A DNA stretch of 64,000 bases from Shewanella gelidii (GTDB lineage Bacteria > Pseudomonadota > Gammaproteobacteria > Enterobacterales > Shewanellaceae): positions 31,103-95,102 of the forward strand of contig NZ_BMPZ01000012.1 of assembly GCF_014647855.1 (NCBI RefSeq). Direction: 5' to 3'. Each line of letters opens with the position of its first letter. Position 1 is the stretch's first letter. Under the pieces are notes generated by a model, which saw only the letters and a program-made list of their open reading frames with translations, searched no databases and had not been told where the DNA came from. Both the position numbers and the translations under genes were made by a program. Below, in pieces: positions 35,367 through 48,657 of this stretch.

Positions 35367-37436
35367 TTATTGCAGTAAAGATATATCTGCTACATGCAAG
35401 AATTGCTCTCTGAGTTTAGATAGAAGCGTTAGGCGATTTTGCTTAAGCGCTTCGTCATCTGCCATAACCATCACATCTTCAAAGAATTGGTCTACGCAGT
35501 CTCTTAGGCCCGCCAATTCTGTCAATGCTTCTTGGTAGTTTCCTTCTGCAAATAGAGGGCTTAATTTAGGAGCGATAGCATTTAGCTCCGCCGTAAGCGC
35601 TTGCTCAGCTGGTTCTTGGAGTAGATCTGCATTGACCGTGGTAGAGATCTCACCACTTGCTTTAGCCAGAATATTTGAAACTCGTTTGTTCGCGGCTGCA
35701 AGGGCTGTAGATTGCTCTAATCCACGGAAGTGTGCCACAGCATTAACTCGACTATCAAAGTCCGCAGGTTTAGTTGGACGACGTGCGAGTACAGCGAGAA
35801 TCACATCAACTTCAATTCCTTTATCTTGATACCAGGCACGGAAGCGTGCCATCAAGAATTCAAGAACCTGCTCGGCAGTCGCTTCATTTGAGAGGTTTTT
35901 GCCGTGAAGTGCTTGTGCTTTTGCAATTAAGTCGACAAGGTCTAAAGAAAGCTTATTATCAACGATGATTCTTAGAATACCAATTGCAGCACGACGCAGT
36001 GCGAACGGATCCGCAGCACCTTTGGGGGCTTGGCCGATGCCAAAAATACCGACTAAAGTATCCAATTTTTCTGCAAGTGCGAGACTCATCGAAATTGGTG
36101 CTGTGGGTACAGAATCACCTGAAAACTTCGGTTTATACTGTTGCTCTAATGCGATTGCGACATTTTCTGATTCACCGTCTAGACGGGCATAATGCATCCC
36201 CATTGTGCCTTGAAGATCAGTAAATTCCATTACCATATTGGTCATCAAATCAGACTTAGAAAGTAACCCTGCGCGTTTCGCATCAGTTACGTTTGCTTCA
36301 ATCCCAGAAGCAATAAAGCCTGCGAGCTCGGAGATCCTTGCTACTCGGTCTTTGATGGTGCCTAATTGTTTTTGGAAAACAACGGTTTCTAAGCTTTCAA
36401 GGCGAGATTCAAGGCTATTCTTCTTATCGGTCTCAAAGAAGAACTCTGCATCAGCGAGGCGAGGGCGAACCACTTTTTCGTTGCCAGAAATTATTTGTTG
36501 AGGATCTTTAGATTCGATGTTGGTAACGAAAATAAAGTTTGGAAGTAACTGGCCTTCCTCACCAAATACCGGGAAGTATTTTTGGTCACCTTTCATGGTA
36601 TAGACGAGAGCTTCAGGCGGCACATCCAAGAACTTTTCTTCAAAATTTGCCGTGAGTATAATGGGCCATTCAACGAGAGAAGTGACTTCTTCGAGTAAGT
36701 CGTCTTCTAAGTCTGCTGTTCCACCAATGTCCTTTGCTGCTACCTGAGCATCTGCTTTGATCATGTCTTTACGAGCTTGATAATCAACAATAACCTTGCC
36801 GGTATCTTTCAGCATGTTTACATAGTTGTCTGCATGATCAAGCTCAAAACTTGGTTGACCCATAAAGCGGTGACCACGGATGTTTCTTGCTGACTGTATG
36901 CCGAGCAATTCACCTGCGACGAGGTCAGCGCCTAAAAGCATGGTTACCGTATGGACAGGGCGAATAAACTGGGTTTTTGAGCTACCCCAACGCATTGGCT
37001 TTGGAATTGGTAGTTTATCCAGTGCACGTTGCGCCATTCCAGGAATAAGCGTTTTTGTTTCTACACCAATAACTTTTGCTTGATGTAATAGCCATTCACC
37101 TTTATCTGTTTTCAGCCTTTGAGCTTCATCGACTGAGATACCATTTCCTCGAGCCCACCCTTGAGCGGCTTTCGTCGGATTGCCCTCTGCATCGAATGCC
37201 TGTGCGACTGCAGGGCCGCGCTTCTCTACGATTTTATCCGCTTGGGATAAAGCTAATTCATTGATACAAAGTGCTAAACGGCGAGGAGATGCATGCCATA
37301 CAGCAGATGCATAGTTAAGCTCAGCTTTTTTTAGTTCATCAACAAAATTAGCTAAAAACGATTCTGCTAATTTGCGGAGGGACTTTGGTGGAAGTTCTTC
37401 TGTTCCCACTTCAATAAGTAAGTTTTCAAATTTCAT
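35367..37436 (-). CDS. glyS: Glycine--tRNA ligase subunit beta
   Basis: This is the beta chain of the tetrameric glycyl-tRNA synthetase; it binds tRNA. From the ATG at 37436 ([20 protein letters not shown]) it has 689 residues, the same as E. coli. The N-terminal domain, the central HD-like domain with [20 protein letters not shown] (about 485-505), and the C-terminal anticodon-binding region are visible. An ORF extension upstream of 37436 overlaps glyQ and is not used. It follows glyQ by 13 bp. Confidence 0.98.
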   Translation of the reverse strand: MKFENLLIEVGTEELPPKSLRKLAESFLANFVDELKKAELNYASAVWHASPRRLALCINELALSQADKIVEKRGPAVAQAFDAEGNPTKAAQGWARGNGISVDEAQRLKTDKGEWLLHQAKVIGVETKTLIPGMAQRALDKLPIPKPMRWGSSKTQFIRPVHTVTMLLGADLVAGELLGIQSARNIRGHRFMGQPSFELDHADNYVNMLKDTGKVIVDYQARKDMIKADAQVAAKDIGGTADLEDDLLEEVTSLVEWPIILTANFEEKFLDVPPEALVYTMKGDQKYFPVFGEEGQLLPNFIFVTNIESKDPQQIISGNEKVVRPRLADAEFFFETDKKNSLESRLESLETVVFQKQLGTIKDRVARISELAGFIASGIEANVTDAKRAGLLSKSDLMTNMVMEFTDLQGTMGMHYARLDGESENVAIALEQQYKPKFSGDSVPTAPISMSLALAEKLDTLVGIFGIGQAPKGAADPFALRRAAIGILRIIVDNKLSLDLVDLIAKAQALHGKNLSNEATAEQVLEFLMARFRAWYQDKGIEVDVILAVLARRPTKPADFDSRVNAVAHFRGLEQSTALAAANKRVSNILAKASGEISTTVNADLLQEPAEQALTAELNAIAPKLSPLFAEGNYQEALTELAGLRDCVDQFFEDVMVMADDEALKQNRLTLLSKLREQFLHVADISLLQ

Positions 37437-37449
37437 GTTTGCAATACCT

Positions 37450-38355
37450 CTACTTACACATTGGGAAACCAAGGGCTTCACGGGCTTGATAATAAGATTC
37501 TGCGACACCCTTTGCCATGGTGCGAACGCGTAAAATGTAGCGCTGGCGTTCAGTCACTGAAATCGCGTGTCGAGCATCAAGTAAGTTAAAGGCGTGGGAG
37601 GCTTTCATCACTTGTTCGTAGGCTGCGAGAGGCAATGGCTTTTCGAGCCCTAACAGTTTTTGACAAGCCTGTTCGCAATCTTCAAAAGTTTTAAATAGTA
37701 CTTCTACATTTGCATGTTCAAAGTTGTATGCAGACTGTTCTACTTCATTTTGATGGAAAATATCACCATACATTACCTTGCCCATCGGGCCATCAGTCCA
37801 AACAAGATCGTAAACACTGTCTACTTCTTGAATGTACATTGCGAGCCTCTCTAGACCGTAGGTAATCTCGCCCGTAACAGGGCTACATTCTAATCCACCA
37901 ACTTGTTGGAAATAGGTAAATTGAGTCACTTCCATACCATTGAGCCAAACTTCCCAACCTAAGCCCCACGCACCAAGTGTTGGAGACTCCCAGTTGTCTT
38001 CTACAAAGCGCACGTCATGAATACTCATGTCCAAGCCTAGTGCTTCAAGGGAGCCAAGGTACAATTCCTGAATATTGCTCGGTGATGGTTTGAGAACGAC
38101 CTGATACTGGTAATAATGTTGTAAGCGGTTCGGATTTTCACCGTAGCGGCCATCAGTAGGACGACGACAAGGCTGAACATAGGCGCTGCTCATAGGTTCT
38201 GGGCCTAATGAGCGCAAAAATGTTTGCGGATGGAAGGTGCCGGCACCGACTTCCATATCGAGAGGTTGAACAATTGCGCAACCTTGCTGCGCCCAGTATT
38301 CCTGCAGGGTCATTATGAAACCCTGGAATGTTTTTACATCATGTTTCGTCGTCAT
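37450..38355 (-). CDS. glyQ: Glycine--tRNA ligase subunit alpha
   Basis: This catalytic alpha chain of the bacterial-type glycyl-tRNA synthetase activates glycine. The 301 residues include the N-terminal [18 protein letters not shown] and the class II motifs [19 protein letters not shown] and [17 protein letters not shown], and the C-terminal helical region. It is transcribed first in the glyQ-glyS operon and is divergent from tag; 38356-38583 is the shared promoter region. Confidence 0.98.
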   Translation of the reverse strand: MTTKHDVKTFQGFIMTLQEYWAQQGCAIVQPLDMEVGAGTFHPQTFLRSLGPEPMSSAYVQPCRRPTDGRYGENPNRLQHYYQYQVVLKPSPSNIQELYLGSLEALGLDMSIHDVRFVEDNWESPTLGAWGLGWEVWLNGMEVTQFTYFQQVGGLECSPVTGEITYGLERLAMYIQEVDSVYDLVWTDGPMGKVMYGDIFHQNEVEQSAYNFEHANVEVLFKTFEDCEQACQKLLGLEKPLPLAAYEQVMKASHAFNLLDARHAISVTERQRYILRVRTMAKGVAESYYQAREALGFPMCK

Positions 38356-38583
38356 GTCTACTATCTACGTTGTCAGGCGGTGATGCCGAAAAATCTGCGA
38401 ATAACCTTTATACTCTATTGTTTAGGGCTCGAAAAGAGCTGAGCATGCCAGTCAAAAATATTTGTTGTCATCGCCTGTAAAAGGTAAGGACAATCCAAAA
38501 AATGGGGTCGATTATACCTTGTCGCCTCTAGCAAATGTAGGTTATTTTTTATCAGATGAAGTTAATTGCTAAGGATCATGATT

Positions 38584-39150
38584 ATGGATGTGAAGCGTTG
38601 CGCATGGGTCAGTGATGATCCTTTGTACCAAGATTACCATGACCACGTCTGGGGACGGCCTGTTCGTGATCCGATAGAACTCTTCGCCAAGCTTTGTTTG
38701 GATGGGCAACAAGCGGGGCTGTCGTGGATAACGATATTAAAAAAGCAAAAGAATTATGAAGATGCTTTTGCCAATTTTGACCCTGTTATAGTTTCCCAGT
38801 TTGACGATGTAAAAGTGGACGAGCTAATGCAAAATGCAGGAATCGTTAGAAATAGATTAAAAATACAGTCTATTATTCGCAATGCGAAAGGCTATATCGA
38901 ATTTACAAAAAGCGGTGGGGATTTCTCTGAATTTCTTTGGGATTTTGTTGGCGGTCAACCCAAGGTAAATCATTATGAGTCTACGGCTGAGTTGCCTGCG
39001 AAAACATTAGAGTCTGAAGCAATGTCAAAAGCTTTAAAAAAATTGGGATTTAACTTTGTTGGACCAACAATTTGTTATGCATTTATGCAGGCTGTAGGTA
39101 TGGTGGTTGACCACACATCTGATTGTTTTTGTTATAAAAAGGTTGTCTAG
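38584..39150 (+). CDS. tag: DNA-3-methyladenine glycosylase I
   Basis: Tag removes 3-methyladenine from alkylated DNA. From the ATG at 38584 (AAGGA eight bases upstream; 38578 is too close to it) the protein has 188 residues. MDVKRCAWVSDDPLYQDYHDHVWG matches the family N-terminus; the Cys and His of this stretch plus C-terminal VDHTSDCF supply the usual Zn site. GLSWITILKKQKNYEDAFANFD is the substrate-binding helix region. A parS-containing hairpin follows. Confidence 0.95.
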   Translation: MDVKRCAWVSDDPLYQDYHDHVWGRPVRDPIELFAKLCLDGQQAGLSWITILKKQKNYEDAFANFDPVIVSQFDDVKVDELMQNAGIVRNRLKIQSIIRNAKGYIEFTKSGGDFSEFLWDFVGGQPKVNHYESTAELPAKTLESEAMSKALKKLGFNFVGPTICYAFMQAVGMVVDHTSDCFCYKKVV

Positions 39151-39165
39151 TTTTGTTTGGTTAAG

Positions 39166-39198
39166 GGGAGTGTTTCACGTGAAACACTCCCTTTTTAT
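39166..39198. terminator. Terminator-like hairpin with an embedded parS core
   Basis: A perfect 26-bp palindrome (39166-39191) beginning GGGAGTGTTTCAC and ending GTGAAACACTCCC is followed by TTTTTATTTT on the plus strand. It can end tag transcription. Its central 16 bp are a parS site, so the sequence carries two functions. Confidence 0.75.
39171..39186. promoter_or_regulatory. parS: parS site 2 (ParB-binding), consensus
   Basis: TGTTTCACGTGAAACA is a perfect match to the bacterial parS consensus. It sits between tag and the amidohydrolase gene, about 20 kb from oriC, within the terminator hairpin. Confidence 0.93.
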
Positions 39199-39212
39199 TT
39201 TACTCGTTGACG

Positions 39213-42200
39213 TTATTCAAAATAGAAGGGCTTACGCTTTATCTTGTCACCGTTTAACTGGTTCATCGTCTTGGAGTCGTAAAGCTTACCGTTGACCATT
39301 GTGTAGCTTACTCTGTCGGTGTGGCGAATGTTCTCAAGTGGATTTCCATCGATGACGATTAGGTCGGCAAGTTTCCCTTCTTTCAAAGAGCCGATTTGAT
39401 GATCCATACCAAAGTGAGTCGCAGGGTTAATGGTCGCAGTTTTTAGTACTTCTAAGTTATTCATTCCCCCCTGTGCGAACATCCACATCTCCCAGTGTGC
39501 CGCAAGCCCTTCTCGCTGTCCGTGAGCGCCTATATTTGGCTTGATGCCAAGTTCGTTCAGTTCATTTGCTACTTTGACAACGTTGAAGTGGTTGTAGTGT
39601 TCATCCGGCGCCTTGGTTCGTCGCATAGAGCGTGGGTGCAATAGATCTGCAGGAACATACTTTGACAATCGGGGGTGAGACCAAACGTCAGTTTTATCAT
39701 ACCAATAATGCTCACCTGATATGCCACCATAGGCAACCACGAGCGTTGGCGTATAGCTTACTTCTGTTTGGCTCCAGAACTGTTTGATATCGTCATAGAC
39801 TTTTGCAGATGGAAGTGAATGTTCAATACTCGTATGTCCGTCAGCGATCATCGAAAGGTTGTGTTGCAATAGGCTGCCACCTTCGGGCACGACCATCATT
39901 TCTAGTTCTCTAGCTGCAGCTATAACTTGTTGTCTTTGATTTCTTCGGGGTTGGTTATAACTTTTCACACTAAAGGCGCCAACTTTTTTTAGTCGCTCTA
40001 AATGAAATTTTGCGTCTTCTAAGGAGTCTATATGAGATGTATAACCCGGAAGGTTCGCGCCATATAAAATCGTACCGGTTGAAAAAATACGCGGCGCAGA
40101 AATTCGACCTGCTTTTTGCATTTCTGACGCAGCGAAAATCTCCGTCGTATCATGGGAAGGATCATGTATTGCTGTTACACCGAGGGATAGGTTGGAATAC
40201 TGTTGCCAATTTTGCTGCGGAATAATCTCACTCTCCCCTTGGGAGCCGTGCGCATGTGCATCAAATAGGCCGGGCATTATTGTTGAACCTTCGATATCGA
40301 TGATGGTTGCGCCGGAAGGAATGCTAATATCTTCAGATGATCCAACAGCTATAATATGATTGTCTTTAACTACAACAGTGCCTTTTGCGATAACTTCATC
40401 ATTCTCCATGGTGATGACTTGGCCGCCAACAAATGCAATTGTTCCACGTGGAACATCTGATTTTTGCTCAAAGCCAATTTTTGACATACTGACAGTCGGC
40501 TTATCAGTTTCTTCGTTGGTTTGATAGTTTGTATCAACTTTGGCTTGGTAAAGCTCAGGCCCTAAAGTCCAATACAATTGATTACTCTTATTGTTCCAGC
40601 TGATGCTTTCGCCAGCACGTGTACTGAGCTGCGATATGGGTAGGTTCGTAGCTTTTGGACCAATATTTATCGTCTCACCGTGCTTTGCAAATGGTGTTAC
40701 CCAAACTTTAAAACGCTCAGCAAACGCAAGGTGCTTGCCATTGGGGGAAATTCTAAACTCAGTTGCATGCTTACTGGTGTAGTGAATTCGCTTATCGTGG
40801 CCGTTAACACCCACAGAACTAAATTGTGGCGTTTCGCCATTTTCTATGAAATAGATCCGATTATTATCTGCGCCAAACTGAGGTAAAAAACCATTGGTAG
40901 AGATTTTTACGGTTTTTTTCCCTTTAGCATCGACTCTATAAAGTCCTGGGTTTTGCGACCAAGTTTTAGGTGTTATAAAGCCGCCTTTGGCTTTTCTGTA
41001 GGCAACGTGCTCACCATCGGGTGAGAAAGTTGGCTCTACGTATTTTCCCGGTTCTGAGGTGAGCGTTTTAACGCGGCCATTACGAACCGAGATGATTTTT
41101 ACGCTGCCTTGTTGCTTATCATCCCAAGTCGTAAAAACAATCTTTCTACCATCTCGCGACCATTGCGGATCCAGCTCGCGCAAGTTTTCATCATACTTGG
41201 TCAAACGTTTTGCTTTACCGCCTTCTACACTTTGCAGCCATAGTTTACCCAACGCTTCGTAAATCACCTTGCTACCATCAGGAGAGACCTGTGCCATGCG
41301 TAGCATTTTTACATCAAACTTGTCTTGGTCTAGGTTTTGGGTATAGCGAACAGCTTGTTGAACTGAGCGTTCGTCTTCAACATGAAATGGAACATCTTTA
41401 ACGACAAGGTCATCTAATTCGAGTCGGTTGATTTTACCATTTGCCCAAAAAAACATAGATTCACTATCTTTCGTCCAACTCATGGTTGGGTAAACACCGT
41501 GAATAGCCCAAGTTTCTTGCATATCTCGATCGAGACTGTCATAGACCTTTTGCTTTTTGCCTGAACGAAGATCGAGGATATATAGCGAAGATTGAAAGCC
41601 ATCTCGTTTAATGAAAGCCAATCTTTTCCCATCTGGACTCGGTGTCGGTCTTATTGCACCGCCAGTTCCTTCGATGAGAACTTCAATCTCTCCGGTTTGT
41701 GTATCGTAGCGCTTGATCTTATAGATGCCTTTCACTGAATCTTTAGAGTAATGGAATGTTTTTCCTGGTGTCGCATCTTGACTAAAATAGATATAGCGTC
41801 CATCTGGCGAATAGGCGGGTTCACCCAAATCTTTCTGTTCGTTTGGTCGCTCGGTTAGTTTGACCCCTTTTCCACCAGCGACGTGATACATCCATACTTC
41901 ACCAGCGCCTAAGCTTCTGGTTCCCGTGAAGTGCTTTCTGGCTACTAAGTATTGTGAATCAGGGCTCCAGGCGGGACTATTGAGTAGCCTAAAGGTTTCG
42001 GAAGTAACTGCTCTTTTGTTACTTCCATCTGCATCCATTACCCAAATATTGTCGCCGCCATCTTCATCTGATGTAAAGGCGATGGATTGGCCGTCAGGGC
42101 TGTATACCGGTTGCATTTGCCATGCGATGCCGTTAGCGAGTGGAGTTGCTTTGCCGCCACTCACGGGGATCTGGTAAATATCTCCGAGTAAATCGAACAG

Positions 42201-42419
42201 AATGTGTCTCCCATCAGGGCTCACACTTAAATTCATCCATGTGCCTTCTTTCACATCAATGCTGATTTGCTTTAAAGGCGCTGCGGCTGGCGCGTTAACT
42301 TGCCATGGTGCGTTATGTTCTGAGGTATTTGTTTCTTGTGCGAAAGTAGCTTGGATTGGCAAAAACGACAGGCCAAGGGTAACAGCTGCGTATAGCGGAT
42401 GAATTTTTGCAGAAAGCAT
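39213..42419 (-). CDS. Exported TolB-like beta-propeller / amidohydrolase protein
   Basis: A 1068-residue secreted protein. A signal peptide (about 1-27, ending ATFAQE) is followed by two runs of TolB/WD40-like PD40 repeats (many SPDGxxIxFxSDxxG motifs, about 60-620), and a C-terminal metal-dependent amidohydrolase domain (about 660-1060) with the HxH of MPGLFDAHAHGSQGE, IEHSLPS, and the closing GKLADLIVIDGNPLENI. Such fusions are often annotated as prolidase/imidazolonepropionase-like; the substrate is not known to me. It has AAGG eight bases before the ATG and no operon partners. It contains a parS site at 40440. Confidence 0.9.
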   Translation of the reverse strand: MLSAKIHPLYAAVTLGLSFLPIQATFAQETNTSEHNAPWQVNAPAAAPLKQISIDVKEGTWMNLSVSPDGRHILFDLLGDIYQIPVSGGKATPLANGIAWQMQPVYSPDGQSIAFTSDEDGGDNIWVMDADGSNKRAVTSETFRLLNSPAWSPDSQYLVARKHFTGTRSLGAGEVWMYHVAGGKGVKLTERPNEQKDLGEPAYSPDGRYIYFSQDATPGKTFHYSKDSVKGIYKIKRYDTQTGEIEVLIEGTGGAIRPTPSPDGKRLAFIKRDGFQSSLYILDLRSGKKQKVYDSLDRDMQETWAIHGVYPTMSWTKDSESMFFWANGKINRLELDDLVVKDVPFHVEDERSVQQAVRYTQNLDQDKFDVKMLRMAQVSPDGSKVIYEALGKLWLQSVEGGKAKRLTKYDENLRELDPQWSRDGRKIVFTTWDDKQQGSVKIISVRNGRVKTLTSEPGKYVEPTFSPDGEHVAYRKAKGGFITPKTWSQNPGLYRVDAKGKKTVKISTNGFLPQFGADNNRIYFIENGETPQFSSVGVNGHDKRIHYTSKHATEFRISPNGKHLAFAERFKVWVTPFAKHGETINIGPKATNLPISQLSTRAGESISWNNKSNQLYWTLGPELYQAKVDTNYQTNEETDKPTVSMSKIGFEQKSDVPRGTIAFVGGQVITMENDEVIAKGTVVVKDNHIIAVGSSEDISIPSGATIIDIEGSTIMPGLFDAHAHGSQGESEIIPQQNWQQYSNLSLGVTAIHDPSHDTTEIFAASEMQKAGRISAPRIFSTGTILYGANLPGYTSHIDSLEDAKFHLERLKKVGAFSVKSYNQPRRNQRQQVIAAARELEMMVVPEGGSLLQHNLSMIADGHTSIEHSLPSAKVYDDIKQFWSQTEVSYTPTLVVAYGGISGEHYWYDKTDVWSHPRLSKYVPADLLHPRSMRRTKAPDEHYNHFNVVKVANELNELGIKPNIGAHGQREGLAAHWEMWMFAQGGMNNLEVLKTATINPATHFGMDHQIGSLKEGKLADLIVIDGNPLENIRHTDRVSYTMVNGKLYDSKTMNQLNGDKIKRKPFYFE
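40440..40455. promoter_or_regulatory. parS: parS site 3 (ParB-binding), inside the amidohydrolase gene
   Basis: TGTTCCACGTGGAACA is the same perfect palindrome as at 28999. It lies within the coding region of the amidohydrolase protein (encoding VPRG). Confidence 0.87.
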
Positions 42420-42656
42420 TGATATACCTTTATCTAATTATTATTTTGCGTCTATTTATCGCACATATTTGATGTGATTTACAGCAAGTTTGTGTTTCAA
42501 AATACAATGGCGGATGTTTACTAATTTGATGAATAAAGTAACGCCTAAAGAATAAGTCCTTGCAGTTTTATGATTGTGAGTGAAGTTAATGCTGTCTTTA
42601 CCTGCATTAATGTCGACAGTTTGTGTTGATAAAGTGTTTGATACCTTTACGCTTGG

Positions 42657-43127
42657 TTATGCATTGGAGCTTGTATCGGTACATGTCGTTACTCTATCGC
42701 CAGCTTTGATAGTTGCGGGCTGAATCACTCTACATGTCACTCCACCACGCCAATTAGGGGTCAGTGCTTGTTCTAGGCCCGGATGTACAGCACGCATCTT
42801 TTTGCACGGGTCGGTTTCGCCGGTTATTTCAAGTATTAGGGATCCAATTTTAAGGCGGCTCCCGACGTCCTTGGCAGAAAAGGCTATGCCTGAAACTAGG
42901 ATATTACAGCGGCGGTCGGTCCATACGAGTGGTGTGGGCGGAGTGGGTGCTAACTCAGATGTGGCTTGGTTCCATTGCTCAAGGGACATGACGGTTACTT
43001 GTCGTTTTCCCGGTCTTCCTAATCTATCGTTTTCGACGCCGGCCTCTAAGCTTACACTTGCTTCACTTACTTCTGTCATGACGCCTTTGCTTTCGATTTT
43101 ATAGGCGATGGAAATTAATTGTGCCAT
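42657..43127 (-). CDS. MOSC domain-containing protein
   Basis: A 156-residue single MOSC domain protein. MOSC proteins transfer sulfur or molybdenum-linked groups with a conserved Cys, here DPCKKM (about residue 107). The family core GRPGKRQVTVMS and WTDRRCNILVSG segments are visible. Some MOSC proteins reduce N-hydroxylated bases, and others mature the molybdenum cofactor; the actual job is not shown. It lies 31 bp after the TusA-like gene and may be cotranscribed. Confidence 0.88.
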   Translation of the reverse strand: MAQLISIAYKIESKGVMTEVSEASVSLEAGVENDRLGRPGKRQVTVMSLEQWNQATSELAPTPPTPLVWTDRRCNILVSGIAFSAKDVGSRLKIGSLILEITGETDPCKKMRAVHPGLEQALTPNWRGGVTCRVIQPATIKAGDRVTTCTDTSSNA

Positions 43128-43158
43128 TCGCTTTCCTTTTGGCTTTGGACGTTAAAAG

Positions 43159-43416
43159 TTAAAGACCCTTTTTGATTAAATAAAGATAGGGCGTCGTGTC
43201 GGTAAAGCTTTCTAATAATGTATGGTCCATAAATTCGCAAAAGCTAGGTATATCCCGAGTTGTTGCTGGATCATCTGCAGTAATTAACAAAATTTCTCCA
43301 TCTACCATTTTTCGAACAGACTTCCTTACCATCATGACGGGTTCTGGACATCGTAGGCCCAAAGCGTCAAGTTTGTGTTGGGCTTTACTGGCAAGTTGGT
43401 CGTACTGCTGACTCAT
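43159..43416 (-). CDS. TusA/SirA-like sulfurtransferase
   Basis: An 85-residue TusA-family protein with the conserved Cys-Pro motif [14 protein letters not shown] (about 18-31), which carries persulfide sulfur in E. coli TusA for 2-thiouridine synthesis or molybdopterin delivery. A typical alpha-beta fold with [21 protein letters not shown] follows. It sits before the MOSC gene; both handle sulfur or molybdenum chemistry. Confidence 0.9.
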   Translation of the reverse strand: MSQQYDQLASKAQHKLDALGLRCPEPVMMVRKSVRKMVDGEILLITADDPATTRDIPSFCEFMDHTLLESFTDTTPYLYLIKKGL

Positions 43417-43526
43417 TGGATATACCTTGAATAATGGTGCTTTAATTTAGATGTAATGAATTTTACTTGATAGGGGGAGACAAACCAAGAACAAAGCTTA
43501 TGAAGTCCTTGCACTGAATTTCTGAT

Positions 43527-43542
43527 TGTTTCACGTGGAACA
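43527..43542. promoter_or_regulatory. parS: parS site 4 (ParB-binding)
   Basis: TGTTTCACGTGGAACA is one base away from a perfect palindrome and matches the parS core. It lies in the gap between the TusA-like gene and fadA, about 24 kb from oriC. Confidence 0.87.
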
Positions 43543-43567
43543 TAGGCTTTGGCTGAAATTCGAGCCA

Positions 43568-43600
43568 AAGAAAAGGGCTGCACAAACTGCAGCCCTTTAA
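43568..43600 (-). terminator. Terminator of fadBA
   Basis: The 11-bp stem AAAGGGCTGCA / TGCAGCCCTTT (43572-43582 with 43588-43598) has loop CAAAC. It lies about 15 bp past the fadA stop on the minus strand, followed by TTTTCTTTG. Confidence 0.85.
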
Positions 43601-43614
43601 AAGGATTGGAAGTG

Positions 43615-46960
<3,346 letters not shown>

Positions 46961-47334
46961 TGCTTTATTCCTTTTTCATTGAGCCTATTTGTATGGTTCG
47001 GCGGCTCTACGCAACGTTAAATCGTGCTTAAGTAAAGTTGATGTGACTTACCTAAGGTTGGTTTTGTGCGCAATGAGATCTAGGTCACCTTTTGACCAAG
47101 TTTGTCCAGTGTGCTACCAAATTAGTTAAATTTCAACACTCAATTTAAACGGTTGTTTAATTTTGTTGGTTGTTACTGGCCATTATTGGGTATGACGAAA
47201 ACTATTATTCTCTGGCGAGGGGCTTTACAATAAAAAAATTCAAGCAAGGTTAGCCTGATTGGCTATGGTTCAAAATGGGCAGAGATGACGAGTTATCTGT
47301 GGTTCAAACGCATGAATTTTTGAAGGAAGATTGA
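46961..47334. other. fadB-pepQ divergent intergenic region
   Basis: These 374 bp separate divergent genes. Apart from the palindrome at 47145 and the pepQ ribosome site (AAGGAAG at about 47321), I see no gene, tRNA or hairpin. Confidence 0.6.
47145..47160. promoter_or_regulatory. Palindromic operator candidate in the fadB-pepQ gap
   Basis: TTAAACGGTTGTTTAA is a perfect 6-bp inverted repeat around a 4-nt spacer. It resembles the operator I recall for PsrA, a TetR-family fatty-acid-degradation regulator in Shewanella and Pseudomonas. It lies in the fadB promoter region and is inferred to control fadBA. Confidence 0.45.
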
Positions 47335-48657
47335 ATGGAACATCTAGCACAGCGCTACCAGCAACACATTTCTGAGCTGAATCGAAGGGTTGCAGATGTT
47401 TTGCAGCGAGAGCAGCTCGCAGGTCTTGTTATCCATTCTGGTCAGCCGCATCGGCAGTTTTTAGATGATATGAATTACCCGTTTAAGGTGAACCCTCACT
47501 TTAAAGCATGGCTACCTGTTATCGACAATCCGAACTGTTGGTTGCTGGTTAACGGCGTTGATAAACCAACTTTAATTTTTTTTCGACCTGTGGATTTTTG
47601 GCACAAAGTTGCTGACTTGCCAGATATTTTTTGGACTGAGTGTTTCAATATCAAATTCTTAGAGAAAGCGGATCAGGTCGCGCCATTTTTACCTGCTGAT
47701 ATTGAGCGTTGGGCATACATTGGTGAGCATATTGATGTGGCAGATGTTCTGGGGTTTAAATTGCGAAACCCTGAAGCCGTTATGAACTATATGCATTACC
47801 ATCGTGCAACGAAAACCGCATATGAGCTGGTGTGTATGCGTCGGGCAAATCAAATTGCAGTGCAAGGCCATAAAGCCGCTAAAACAGCATTTTATAACGG
47901 AGCAAGTGAATTTGAGATCCAGCAATCTTACTTGGCCGCGATAGGACAAGGGGAAGAAGAGGTTCCTTATAACAGTATTATCGCATTGAACGAAAACGCT
48001 GCCATTCTTCACTATACGGCTTTGGAACACCAAAGCCCGATACAAAGACACTCGTTCTTAATTGATGCTGGTGCTAGTTATTTTGGCTACGCAGCGGACA
48101 TCACTCGAACGTATGCTTTTAGCAAAAATCGCTTTGATGAACTCATTGTTGCCATGGACAAATTGCAGCTAGAATTGGTTGATATGTTGCGTCCGGGTGC
48201 GAGCTTTACGGATATTCATATCGCAAATCACCAAAAAGTTGCCCAAGTATTGATTGATTTTGAATTTGCCCTCGGCGATCCTCAAGATCTTATTGCGCAT
48301 GGAATTACCAGTGTATTTTTCCCCCATGGCCTAGGCCATATGCTAGGTTTGCAGGTACATGATATGGGTGGCTACCTACACGATGAACGCGGTACTCATA
48401 TCGCCCCTCCTGAAGCTCATCCATTTTTACGCTGTACACGAACACTAGAGGCGAACCATGTGGTAACCATTGAACCTGGTCTCTATATCATTGACAGTTT
48501 GCTTGCTGAAATAAAAGCGGATCAACGTCATCAGTTGGTGAACTGGCAAACCGTCGATGCGTTCAGACCATTTGGTGGCATTCGTATCGAAGATAACGTC
48601 GTCGTTCACCAAGACAGGAATGAAAATATGACTCGAGAGTGTGGCCTCATTGACTGA
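47335..48657 (+). CDS. pepQ: Xaa-Pro dipeptidase PepQ
   Basis: PepQ cleaves dipeptides with C-terminal proline using a dinuclear metal centre. The 440 residues include an N-terminal creatinase-like domain (1-160) and the C-terminal pita-bread domain with metal ligands in [19 protein letters not shown], the His of [12 protein letters not shown], and the Glu of [10 protein letters not shown] and [11 protein letters not shown]. It has a good ribosome site, and its 3' end overlaps yigZ, as in other gammaproteobacteria. Confidence 0.97.
   Translation: MEHLAQRYQQHISELNRRVADVLQREQLAGLVIHSGQPHRQFLDDMNYPFKVNPHFKAWLPVIDNPNCWLLVNGVDKPTLIFFRPVDFWHKVADLPDIFWTECFNIKFLEKADQVAPFLPADIERWAYIGEHIDVADVLGFKLRNPEAVMNYMHYHRATKTAYELVCMRRANQIAVQGHKAAKTAFYNGASEFEIQQSYLAAIGQGEEEVPYNSIIALNENAAILHYTALEHQSPIQRHSFLIDAGASYFGYAADITRTYAFSKNRFDELIVAMDKLQLELVDMLRPGASFTDIHIANHQKVAQVLIDFEFALGDPQDLIAHGITSVFFPHGLGHMLGLQVHDMGGYLHDERGTHIAPPEAHPFLRCTRTLEANHVVTIEPGLYIIDSLLAEIKADQRHQLVNWQTVDAFRPFGGIRIEDNVVVHQDRNENMTRECGLID

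Noticed and set aside
37437..37508. Extended start of glyS overlapping glyQ
   Set aside because: The extra 24 residues overlap the glyQ 3' end and are absent from the family; ATG 37436 gives the usual 689 residues.
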